Below, in pieces: positions 53,943 to 61,556 of a DNA stretch of 64,000 nucleotides (positions are counted from its first letter, which is position 1; each line of letters begins with the position of its first letter). The notes below the pieces were generated by a model. It was not told where the DNA came from and did not search any database. It was given only the letters and a program-made list of their open reading frames with translations. The DNA comes from Natribaculum breve (lineage in GTDB: Archaea; Halobacteriota; Halobacteria; Halobacteriales; Natrialbaceae): assembly GCF_023008585.1 (NCBI RefSeq), contig NZ_CP095390.1, positions 2,170,001-2,234,000 on the forward strand, written 5' to 3'. Made by a program: the position numbers and the translations under genes.

Positions 53943-54587
53943 TCACTCCTCTAACAACGTCGTCGAGACGAGTTGCCCGGTGCCGCGGCGGATGCGTCCG
54001 CCGACGGCCGTCGGCGAGATGTCGAGCACGTCGGCGAGTTCCTCCAGTGAGGTCTCGCGCGGTTCCTCGAAGTAGCCCTCCTCGTAGGCGGTCACCAGCG
54101 CGACGCGCTGTTCGTCCGTCAGTTCCGGTGAGATGCCCTCGGACCACTCGTCGCGACGGAACATCCGGTAGAGTTCGAAGGAGATGTCTTCGCGTTCGCA
54201 GTACTCCCACAGCGTCGCGAGTTCCTCTCGGTCGGGGAGGTGGAGTCGGACGGTCCAGCCGCGGTCGTTGCTCTCGGCTCGCAGCAGCAGGCCACCGAGT
54301 TCTGTGGTCTTCGGCGAGACGAGTTTCGTCCCCTCGGTGTGCTGGAGGCGGTAGAGGCGCGACGACCCGAGGTCGTCGACGAGCGACCACTCCGCGACCG
54401 TGTGGTCTCGCTCGAGGTGGTCGTCGAACGTCTCGTCTGCACCCTCGACGAGGAAGAAGAACATCCCCGTCTCGGGGTCCGTCGTGCTGTGTGAGACGAC
54501 CTCGATGGAGACGTCCGGACACGCGCGGATCGTCGGCGTCAACGCGAGGTCGGGGTGGGCGATGTCGACGATCGCGATCAGGCTCAC
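53943..54587 (-). CDS. HTH-10 (bacterio-opsin-activator type) regulator
   Basis: A 214-residue regulator. The C-terminal about 55 residues hold the HTH-10 domain (LTDEQRVALVTAYEEGYFEE...SLEELADVLDISPTAVGGRI). The N-terminal part (about 1-150) is a haloarchaeal sensing domain with the conserved HPDLALTPTI opening. It converges on the small CxxC gene, 13 bases away, and is the only dedicated regulator beside the betaine-type genes, so it may control them. That link is inference. Confidence 0.85.
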   Translation of the reverse strand: MSLIAIVDIAHPDLALTPTIRACPDVSIEVVSHSTTDPETGMFFFLVEGADETFDDHLERDHTVAEWSLVDDLGSSRLYRLQHTEGTKLVSPKTTELGGLLLRAESNDRGWTVRLHLPDREELATLWEYCEREDISFELYRMFRRDEWSEGISPELTDEQRVALVTAYEEGYFEEPRETSLEELADVLDISPTAVGGRIRRGTGQLVSTTLLEE

Positions 54588-54953
54588 GCGCGGCCACCTC
54601 GCCGGTCTCGACGTGACGGTTCGCGACGGACGGGCGGTGCATCGGGCGAGTGCGTGCAGGTTCGACGACGACCGGTCGACGACGGGATCCTGGGCGACGG
54701 ATCTGGTTGGTGGTCGGCTTCGGGCTTTCGGCGGTCCCGACCGGTCGAGGCGCCGGAACCGGAGTCGTACGACATATTGGCAGACGATAGCATGTATCGG
54801 ACCTTAATCGTTTGTTCTCTTTTAAACCAGAATAAACTCACTGTAATTTTACCACTTGAAATTAGGTATTCAGGGTCTGTACCTCCCCGATAACTATTTT
54901 GTGTGTTGTTAGAGACATAGAGTAACGACAACATGGGACATTGATGGGAAGAT
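54588..54953. other. AT-rich intergenic region
   Basis: The first half is GC-rich, but about 54780-54953 drops sharply in GC, with runs such as CTTTTAAACCAGAATAAACT, TTTTACCACTTGAAATTAGG and GATAACTATTTTGTGTG. It lies between two divergent genes and probably holds their promoters. The composition is unlike most of the window and continues into the next gene. Confidence 0.5.
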
Positions 54954-55733
54954 ATGAGCAAAACGTCAGAGAATACAACAGTAAACGGCGACCGATCATC
55001 GATCCCACGAGCGATCGTGCACAAACAGATCCTCGATGCCGCAGAGAAGCGACCGGACGCGTCAGTAGAGGAAATCGCGCTCGCGGTTAGCGGTGCCTCA
55101 CGGAGTCTCGTCGAGCAGGTGCTCGAAGAGTACGGCGATCCGGCAGCGGACGATACGTCGACCGACGCGCCGACCCCCGCTGGGGGGGAAAGCAACGACG
55201 AAGGAACCGACGCCTCGCCGACGACGAACGAGCCATCACCAGCGGACGCGGACCACGGTCAGGAAGGAATCGACGAGGACGTCCAGTTGAACGACAAGCA
55301 ACGCCAGACGTTGCGTGCAATTTACGAAGATCCAGAGGCGACACAGCGCGATCTCGGAGACCGGTTCGACGTCACCGGCGCGACGATTAACAAGCGCGTG
55401 AATTCCATCGACGGATTCGACTGGGAAACTCGAGAGGAGTTCGTCACGTCGCTCTTCGAGAACGAAAACGGAGAATCCATGCAACGAGAACGATCCACCC
55501 AATCCACGGCAGAACGGCAGCCAATCGACGAGCTTCAGGAACGCGTAAACGAGCTCACGGAAACCGTCCAGACCCTCGAGTCCCAACTCGAGGACGCGAC
55601 CGCTCCCTCTCGGGGGAGCATCGAGGACCCGAAGCTCGTACAGAAGATCGTCCACGCCTGCTTTCGCTCCGAGCAGATCAGCGACGACGAGGAGTTACAG
55701 ATCATCGAGATGGTCCTGTCGAACGACAGCTAG
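54954..55733 (+). CDS. Winged-helix protein with coiled coil, unknown role
   Basis: A 259-residue acidic protein. It has an N-terminal helical repeat (PRAIVHKQILDAAEKRPDAS), a Ser/Thr/Asp/Glu-rich linker, and then a helix-turn-helix (QLNDKQRQTLRAIYEDPEAT, QRDLGDRFDVTGATINKRV). A coiled coil follows (about 180-215, LQERVNELTETVQTLESQLE) and a small C-terminal helical domain. It is probably a DNA-binding regulator. The 5' portion is lower in GC than its neighbours, and the upstream DNA is AT-rich; both fit recent acquisition. No known family beyond haloarchaeal homologues. Confidence 0.75.
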   Translation: MSKTSENTTVNGDRSSIPRAIVHKQILDAAEKRPDASVEEIALAVSGASRSLVEQVLEEYGDPAADDTSTDAPTPAGGESNDEGTDASPTTNEPSPADADHGQEGIDEDVQLNDKQRQTLRAIYEDPEATQRDLGDRFDVTGATINKRVNSIDGFDWETREEFVTSLFENENGESMQRERSTQSTAERQPIDELQERVNELTETVQTLESQLEDATAPSRGSIEDPKLVQKIVHACFRSEQISDDEELQIIEMVLSNDS

Positions 55734-55855
55734 ACCGCCTTCCGGACGCGCCTGCGTTTTCCGAACGCAGACGGGAGGGTGGCGGTAGCCCCCGATTCCG
55801 GGAGCGCCGGCAGCGTGTCCGGACTTAAGTCGACCCGTGCCATCTAGTCGCACAT

Positions 55856-56950
55856 ATGGTCGTCTCGGGGTCCGTCGTCGCTATGGTCGTCCTGTTTCTT
55901 CTGGGAGTGGCGCTGGTCGTCTGGTGCGTCGAGGTCTTCATCGAGGCGGTCGCCCAGAGCGCCGTCTCGCTCGGCATCTCCGGGTTCTTCCTCGCGGTCG
56001 TCCTCGCGGGCGTCGACCTCGAGAATGGAGTACTCGGCGTGACGGCGGCCGTCGTCGAACTGCCGGACCTGGCGCTGGGAACCGTGTTCGGCGAGGCACT
56101 GTTCGTACTCGCCGTCGCCGTCGGCGTCGCGGGCGTTCTCGTCCCGTTCCGGATGGACGTCCCTCGAGCCTACCTGCTCGTGCTCGTACTCGTCCCGCTG
56201 CCGGCGTTCGCGGCCTCCATCGGCGGGACGATCGGCCTGGTGGAGGGCGTGGTTCTCGTCGGACTGTTCGTCCCGCTGCTGGCGTACGTCTACTGGCACG
56301 AGCGCCGCTCGGAGACGACGTACCTGATCGCAGAGGAGGTCGAAGAGGCCGTCGACCTCGAGGAGGCGGCCGAGGTGACGACGGCGTCGCCGAGAGCGGC
56401 CAACGGGGGACCGATCGCCGACCGAGACGACCCGACGGAGGGGAACCGCTGGAACGTCGACCTGGACCTGGACGTCGACGAGTTCGTCCCCGAACTCGCA
56501 CACCGCAGTGGGCCGTTCACCCTCGGCGTGGCCGTACTCGCGACCGTCGGATTGACGGTCGGCTCGCTGATCACCGTCTTCAGCGCCGAGGGGATCTTCC
56601 TCGCGTTCGGGATCTCGGAACTCGCCTTCGGCGCGACGGTGTTGAGTTTCGTCGCCTCGATAGAGGAACTGGCGCTCACCGTCGAACCGGTCCGGAAGGG
56701 ACGCCCCCACCTCGCGGTGGGAAACGTCGTGGGCAGTACGGCGTTCTACGTGACGGCGAACGTCGGCGTCGTCGCGTTGCTCCATCCGGTGAGCACCGAC
56801 GGAGCCGTGATGGCGGTCCACTGGCCGATCTTCGCCGCGTGTCTGCTCGTCGTGGCAGTCATGCTGGCGCGCGGTCGCGTGACCCGTCTGGGCGGCGTCG
56901 CGCTGCTCGGCCTCTACGCCGTCTACTGGATCGCGAACTACGCGCTGTGA
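55856..56950 (+). CDS. CaCA-like (Na+/Ca2+ exchanger) membrane protein, degenerate
   Basis: A 364-residue membrane protein with two halves of about five helices each, separated by an acidic cytoplasmic loop (about 165-225, EEVEEAVDLEEAAEV). The layout is that of the CaCA exchangers. The cation-binding repeats, usually GxSxPE, are replaced by LAGVDLENGVLGV and SFVASIEELALTVEPVRKG. In the second, the glutamates are kept but the proline is lost. Transport of Ca2+ is therefore doubtful; another ion is possible. It stands alone. Confidence 0.75.
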   Translation: MVVSGSVVAMVVLFLLGVALVVWCVEVFIEAVAQSAVSLGISGFFLAVVLAGVDLENGVLGVTAAVVELPDLALGTVFGEALFVLAVAVGVAGVLVPFRMDVPRAYLLVLVLVPLPAFAASIGGTIGLVEGVVLVGLFVPLLAYVYWHERRSETTYLIAEEVEEAVDLEEAAEVTTASPRAANGGPIADRDDPTEGNRWNVDLDLDVDEFVPELAHRSGPFTLGVAVLATVGLTVGSLITVFSAEGIFLAFGISELAFGATVLSFVASIEELALTVEPVRKGRPHLAVGNVVGSTAFYVTANVGVVALLHPVSTDGAVMAVHWPIFAACLLVVAVMLARGRVTRLGGVALLGLYAVYWIANYAL

Positions 56951-57010
56951 ACCGGACGCACGCGACTCCTCGAGGAAAGCCACTCGCCGCGTTGCCGACG
57001 GCAGTTCCGG

Positions 57011-57775
57011 TCACGACTCGGCGACCGGCGTCCCGACGATCACGAGGTACGGGTCGTCGGATCGGTCGCGGTCGATTCGCTCGACGGTATCGACCCGGAA
57101 GCCGGCCGTCGACACGCGGTCCAGCCAGTACGTCTCGGGGTCACTCGAGACGTCCTCGGGGACGAGCGGGAGTTCGAGGACGCCGATCGACCCGTCTGGC
57201 GCGCAGACGCGGTGCATCTCGGCCAGCGTTCGATCGGCGGCCGTCGAATCGAGGTCGTGCAGGACGCGACTGGCTGTGACGACGTCGATCGAGTCGTCTG
57301 CGAACGGGAGTCTCGCCGCGTCGCCGGCGACCGGCGTCACCGCCAGTCCGGCCCGCTCGGCGTTGCGTCGTGCGAGCACTGCGCCGTTGCCGAGGATGAC
57401 GCGGTCGTCGAAGACGTCGAGACCGAACACCTCCCGGCCGGGCGGAACGTGCGGCGCGAGCCCGACGAGCGACCGACCGGTGCCACAGCCGACGTCGAGG
57501 ACCCGCTGTGCGCGCTCGAGCGGGAGCAGCGCCGCGAGCGCGTCGTACTTCTCCCGCTCGATCGCCCACGGCGGCGGCGACAGCAGCCGAGTCACCACTC
57601 GAGTCACGTACGTCGCGGCCCAGACGCTCGCGACCGTCGCGGCGAGGCGACGCCAGAGACGGTCCGTCCGCCGCTTGTACGCAGTGGCGAGGGCGATCGC
57701 GACGACGGCGGCGACGAGTGACGCGAACCGTCGTCGCCAGTGGTAGATCCCGAAGTTGTATCGAAACGGCGTCAT
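57011..57775 (-). CDS. Membrane-anchored class I SAM methyltransferase
   Basis: A 254-residue protein. One or two N-terminal hydrophobic segments (LVAAVVAIALATAY and a weaker one after it, residues about 15-60) precede a methyltransferase domain of the UbiE/Methyltransf_11 type. The SAM motif is RVLDVGCGTGRSLVGLA, followed by FGLDVFDDR and DVVTASRVLHDL. The membrane anchor suggests a lipid or quinone substrate. It lies 30 bases downstream of the molybdoenzyme gene on the same strand, so a shared transcript is likely. Confidence 0.82.
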   Translation of the reverse strand: MTPFRYNFGIYHWRRRFASLVAAVVAIALATAYKRRTDRLWRRLAATVASVWAATYVTRVVTRLLSPPPWAIEREKYDALAALLPLERAQRVLDVGCGTGRSLVGLAPHVPPGREVFGLDVFDDRVILGNGAVLARRNAERAGLAVTPVAGDAARLPFADDSIDVVTASRVLHDLDSTAADRTLAEMHRVCAPDGSIGVLELPLVPEDVSSDPETYWLDRVSTAGFRVDTVERIDRDRSDDPYLVIVGTPVAES

Positions 57776-57805
57776 GACGGCTCGAGCGGACGTCGAGCAG
57801 CCGAC

Positions 57806-59941
57806 TCAGTCGTCGGCGACCGAGTCGGCGTCGGCGGGGTCGAGTCCGACCGCGATCTCGGCGGCCGCGGCCTTGTACTCGGGGATCTTCGCCCGCTCGT
57901 CGAGCACGTCGTTCGTGAGTTTGTTGGCGGAGGCAGCAGCGAAGTGTGGCGTCGTCCAGACGACGCCCTCCTTGGTGTCCTCGGTGACGTGCGCCTCGAC
58001 GGTGATCTCGCCGCGTCGCGACCGGAGTTGCACCTGGTCGCCGTCCTCGATGCCGTACCGTTCGGCGTCGGTCGGGTGCACGTCGACGAAGTTCTCCGGC
58101 GTCTGGCGGTTGAGCGTCGGCGAGCGCCTGCTCATCGTGCCCGTGTTGTAGTGTTCCTCGAGTCGGGCGGTCGTGAGGATCAGCGGGTACTCCTCGTCGG
58201 GCGTCTCCGCCGGCGGCGTGTGCCGGACGCCCTCGACGTGGCCGAGACCGCTCTCGGTGTCGAACTCCTCTTCGTAGAGGAACGGGTCGCCCTCGTCGCC
58301 GGGTTCGTAGCAGGGCCAGTGGAGTCCTTCCTCGCCGAGTAAGTCGTAGGTCATCCCGTGGTAGATCGGACAGACCTGCCGCAGTTCCTCGAAGACCTCC
58401 TCGGGGTCGTCGAAGTCGAACTCGTCCGGGCCGAACAGCCGCGTGCCGATCTCGGAGACGATCTCGAGGTCGTGTTTGGTGTTCTCGTGGACTTTCTCGA
58501 CGCCGCGCATCCGCTGGACGCGCCGATCCGTGTTGGTGACGGTGCCGCCGCGTTCGGCCCAGGTCGTCGCCGGCAAGATGACGTCGGCGTACTCGGCGGT
58601 CTCGGTCAGGAAGATGTCCTGGGCGACGACGAACTCGAGGTCCGCGATGCGTTCGGCGACGCGGTTGGCGTCGGGTTCGCTCATCACGGGGTTCTCGCCC
58701 ATCACGTAGAGTCCGTGGACGGTCTCGCCGAACTCGTGTGAGAGTTCGACGTTCGTCAGCCCCGGCTCGGGCGGCACCTCGAAGCCCCACACCTCCTCGA
58801 CGCTCTCGCGGGCCTCGTCGTCGTCGACCAGCTGGTAGCCCGGCAGGACGTTCGGCATCGCGCCGACGTCACAGGTCCCCTGGACGTTGTTCTGGCCGCG
58901 CAGCGGGTTGACGCCCGTTCCAGGGCGACCGACGTTGCCCGTGATCAGCGCCAGGTTGATCTCGTTCTGGACGTTGTCGACGCCGCAGGCGTGCTGGCTC
59001 ATCCCCATCCCCGTGAAGATAGCGGCGTTGTCGGCCGCGGCGTACTTCTCGGCGGCGAGTTCGATCTCCTCGAGGTCGACGCCACACTCCTCGGCTGCAG
59101 CCTCCTCGTCGAACCCCTCGAGGGTCTCTTTCAGGTGGTCGAAGCCCTCCGTGCGTTCCTCGACGAACTCCTCGTCGATCCAGCCGTCCTCGGGATGGGC
59201 CTCGTGGTGCTCGAGGATCGTCTTGAGGACGACGTTCAGGAGCGGGATGTCGGTCCCCGGGTTCAACTGCAGGTGCTGGTGGCGATCGGTGTCGTCGATC
59301 TGGAACGACCGCGTCGTCTTGTTCGCGTGCGGGTCGACCTGGATGACGGTCGCGCCGTCGAGCACCGCCTGCCGGAAGTACTGGCTGTTGGCGATCGGGT
59401 GTTGCTCGCCCGGGTTCGCCCCCTGGATCCAGAACACGTCGGCCTCCTCGCGGAGGTCGCGCATGCTGTTTGTCATCGCACCCGCCCCCAGACTCGTACG
59501 CAGCGCCCAGACCGTCGAGGCGTGGCACATCCGGGTGCAGTTGTCGACGTTGTTCGTGCCGTACCGGCGCGCGAGCTTCTGGAGGAGGTAGTTCTCCTCG
59601 TTCATCACCTTCGAGGAGCCGTAAAAGCCCAGCGCGTCCGGGCCGTACTCCTCGCGGATTCGCTCGAGTTCGGAGACGACGCGCTCGTAGGCCTCCTCCC
59701 AGGTGGCCTCGTGGAACTCGCCGTCTTCTTTGATCAGCGGCTCCGTGAGTCGATCCTCGTGATCGACGACCTCCGTCGCCGCGCCGCCTTTGATACAGAC
59801 CCGCCCCTCGTTGACCGGTGCGTCACCCCAGGGCATAAAGCGCATCTCCCCGGGCTCCTCGCCCGGCTGGACCTGGATACCACAGCCGACGCCACAGTAG
59901 GGACAGATCGTCTTGACCGGATCGCGTTTGTCACTGGACAT
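57806..59941 (-). CDS. Formate-dehydrogenase-like molybdopterin oxidoreductase
   Basis: A 711-residue catalytic subunit of the DMSO-reductase superfamily. The N-terminal 4Fe-4S motif is CPYCGVGCG...GRVCIKGG. The Mo/W ligand region reads NCTRMCHASTVWAL, with cysteine in place of the selenocysteine of some FdhF proteins. The cofactor-binding GQNNVQGTCDVGAMPNVLPG and C-terminal TTARLEEHYNTGTMSRRSP match cytoplasmic formate dehydrogenases. It has no Tat signal, so it acts in the cytosol. No beta or gamma subunit or FdhD lies beside it. Assimilatory nitrate reductase is the main alternative, judged less likely. Confidence 0.82.
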   Translation of the reverse strand: MSSDKRDPVKTICPYCGVGCGIQVQPGEEPGEMRFMPWGDAPVNEGRVCIKGGAATEVVDHEDRLTEPLIKEDGEFHEATWEEAYERVVSELERIREEYGPDALGFYGSSKVMNEENYLLQKLARRYGTNNVDNCTRMCHASTVWALRTSLGAGAMTNSMRDLREEADVFWIQGANPGEQHPIANSQYFRQAVLDGATVIQVDPHANKTTRSFQIDDTDRHQHLQLNPGTDIPLLNVVLKTILEHHEAHPEDGWIDEEFVEERTEGFDHLKETLEGFDEEAAAEECGVDLEEIELAAEKYAAADNAAIFTGMGMSQHACGVDNVQNEINLALITGNVGRPGTGVNPLRGQNNVQGTCDVGAMPNVLPGYQLVDDDEARESVEEVWGFEVPPEPGLTNVELSHEFGETVHGLYVMGENPVMSEPDANRVAERIADLEFVVAQDIFLTETAEYADVILPATTWAERGGTVTNTDRRVQRMRGVEKVHENTKHDLEIVSEIGTRLFGPDEFDFDDPEEVFEELRQVCPIYHGMTYDLLGEEGLHWPCYEPGDEGDPFLYEEEFDTESGLGHVEGVRHTPPAETPDEEYPLILTTARLEEHYNTGTMSRRSPTLNRQTPENFVDVHPTDAERYGIEDGDQVQLRSRRGEITVEAHVTEDTKEGVVWTTPHFAAASANKLTNDVLDERAKIPEYKAAAAEIAVGLDPADADSVADD

Positions 59942-60086
59942 TGTGAACACCCTCTCGATGGGAACCCCATCTCGTACTGCTAGATGTGCTCACGCCACAA
60001 TAAGATGTCCCCGACGGGCGAGGCGGACGCGAACGGCGAAGCCGACGGAAACGTTGACCAGCGTGGCCGTCGAAGGAACCGACACG

Positions 60087-60644
60087 ATGGAGCTGACTCA
60101 CTCGGTCGTGCAAGCGAGAGCCGAGGAGTACCAGCAGGAAGAGCCCCTGTACACCGTCGAACAGGAGCAGATCGACCTGCTCCCGAAGGCCTTTGCGGAC
60201 GGCGAGTTCGGCTGGCGGGACGCCGAGTGGGTCGTCAGGTGGTACTACCGGCGGTTCCTCGGCGAGTTTCCGAACGCCGAGCGCCGCGAACTCGAGGAAC
60301 AGTTCGGCCGGAACGACTTCGAGACGGTCCGGGAGACGATCGTGACCGTCGCGTCGACACCCGACCTCGCCGAGCGGGTCGACCGGCTGACCGCCCTCGA
60401 GGGCGTCGACGTCCAGGTGGCCTCGGCGTTTCTGTTCTTCGTCGACCCGGACGCCTACGTGGTCCTCGGGGAACGGGAGTGGACGGTCCTCCGGGAGGCG
60501 GGCGAACTGGACGAACCGTACCCCGACTCGCCGTCGGTCGCGGACTACGAGCGGTACCTCGAGCGCTGTCGGTCGGCCGCCGACCGCCTCGAGTGTGACC
60601 TCTGGACGCTCTACCGGGCGCTCTGGCGGCTCTGGAAGGAGTGA
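60087..60644 (+). CDS. Hypothetical protein, haloarchaeal
   Basis: A 185-residue soluble acidic protein starting MELTHSVVQARAEEYQQEEP. It is helical, with conserved-looking WVVRWYYRRFLGEFPNAERR and VASAFLFFVDPDAYVVLGERE. The second motif suggests an HhH-GPD-like or DNA-glycosylase-like fold, but no catalytic residues can be named. I chose 60087 because the upstream in-frame sequence lacks conservation and overlaps the divergent promoter of the molybdoenzyme gene. Function unknown. Confidence 0.68.
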   Translation: MELTHSVVQARAEEYQQEEPLYTVEQEQIDLLPKAFADGEFGWRDAEWVVRWYYRRFLGEFPNAERRELEEQFGRNDFETVRETIVTVASTPDLAERVDRLTALEGVDVQVASAFLFFVDPDAYVVLGEREWTVLREAGELDEPYPDSPSVADYERYLERCRSAADRLECDLWTLYRALWRLWKE

Positions 60645-60650
60645 GTGCCG

Positions 60651-60699
60651 TACTATTACTTCGAAAGTTGTAGTAAAACGATTCTGAAATCGTAGTAAA
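60651..60699 (+). promoter_or_regulatory. Repeat-rich upstream region of the GNAT gene
   Basis: GTAGTAAA occurs at 60670-60677 and 60692-60699, 22 bases apart, which is two helical turns. Between and beside them are CGATT-CTGA-AATCG (60679-60692) and TACTA...TAGTA (60651-60655, 60671-60675). The likely TATA box, CGTTTTGAGC (about 60716-60725), lies about 27 bases before the ATG at 60748, so the repeats are at about -50 to -90, where an activator would bind. Confidence 0.45.
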
Positions 60700-60747
60700 G
60701 GAACGAAAGGACGAGCGTTTTGAGCACTCGAGTCGTACCGGCGAGCG

Positions 60748-61149
60748 ATGATCGTCCGCGAAGCGCGAGCGGAGGAGGCGCTCGACGTCCGGCGTATCCT
60801 CGACGCCGCGATGCTCGAGACGGGAGACGTCGAGGGTCGGATCGCGGCCGGCGACGTGCTGGTGGCCGTCGCAGACGGCGACGATCGACTGCTCGGAACG
60901 CTCGTCCTCGAACCGCGCGAGCACGGCGCGTACGTCTCGGCGATCGCCGTCCGTCGACGACGCCGCGATCGCGGCGTCGGAACCGCCCTCGTCGACCGGG
61001 CGCTCGAGCGCGAGGGACGGCTGACCGCGCGGTTCGACGAGGGCGTCCGGCCGTTCTACGAGTCGCTCGACTTCTCGCTCGAGGCGATCGACGGCCGGCG
61101 ATATCAGGGGTACAAGAGCGCCCCTCCGGCCAGCCGGGGGACCGACTGA
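60748..61149 (+). CDS. GNAT-family N-acetyltransferase
   Basis: A 133-residue acetyl-CoA-dependent transferase. The acetyl-CoA loop is [20 protein letters not shown], matching the Q/RxxGxG/A motif, and YVSAIAV is the preceding strand. FDEGVRPFYESLDF is the C-terminal motif. Acceptor substrate unknown. It is preceded by a repeat-rich regulatory stretch and converges on a zinc-ribbon gene across a shared hairpin. Confidence 0.85.
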   Translation: MIVREARAEEALDVRRILDAAMLETGDVEGRIAAGDVLVAVADGDDRLLGTLVLEPREHGAYVSAIAVRRRRRDRGVGTALVDRALEREGRLTARFDEGVRPFYESLDFSLEAIDGRRYQGYKSAPPASRGTD

Positions 61150-61150
61150 T

Positions 61151-61202
61151 ATACTACCGGACGACAGTCGGTACATCGTCGCCTGTCCGTCGCCGGTAGT
61201 AT
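61151..61202. terminator. Bidirectional hairpin between convergent genes
   Basis: ATACTACCGG (61151-61160) and CCGGTAGTAT (61193-61202) pair perfectly. Inner ACGACAG and CTGTCCGT can pair partly. The hairpin fills the space between the GNAT stop (61147-61149) and the stop of the opposing gene (61202-61204). It suits a two-way terminator. Its ATACT-CGG ends recall the hairpin at 43646-43725. Confidence 0.65.
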
Positions 61203-61498
61203 CAGTTCCCGTCGCCGACGGCCTCGTCGGTCGCCACCTCCTCCGGATCGGAGACGTAGCCGAGTTCGAACCAGAGTTTCGCCGTGCAGTCCATCGCCCG
61301 CTCGTCGAGTTCCGTCTCGCTCTCGCGCTGGTCGAGGTAGCCGTTACACCGGCCGTGTTCGACCACGTTCATCAGGGTCGCGGCCGACCCACACTCGGGG
61401 CAGTCGATGTAGTAGTTCCCCTCGTCGTTCTGGTGCCAGGTATCCGGCGTCAGTTCCATGTACGCCGCGTCGTCGTTGTGCCGCTCGCGTCCGCTCAT
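61202..61498 (-). CDS. Small zinc-ribbon protein
   Basis: A 98-residue acidic protein with CPECGSAATL and a later EHGRCNGYLD and AMDCTAKLW cysteine, likely binding one zinc. It begins MSGRERHNDDAAYMELTPDT; a shorter start at 61459 (MELTPD) is possible. No function known. It lies between the GNAT gene and the phosphohexomutase gene. Confidence 0.7.
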   Translation of the reverse strand: MSGRERHNDDAAYMELTPDTWHQNDEGNYYIDCPECGSAATLMNVVEHGRCNGYLDQRESETELDERAMDCTAKLWFELGYVSDPEEVATDEAVGDGN

Positions 61499-61556
61499 AC
61501 GAACGTCGAGGGGTTCGATCCCGGTAAACGTCGGCCCGGCGATGGCAACCTCAGCG

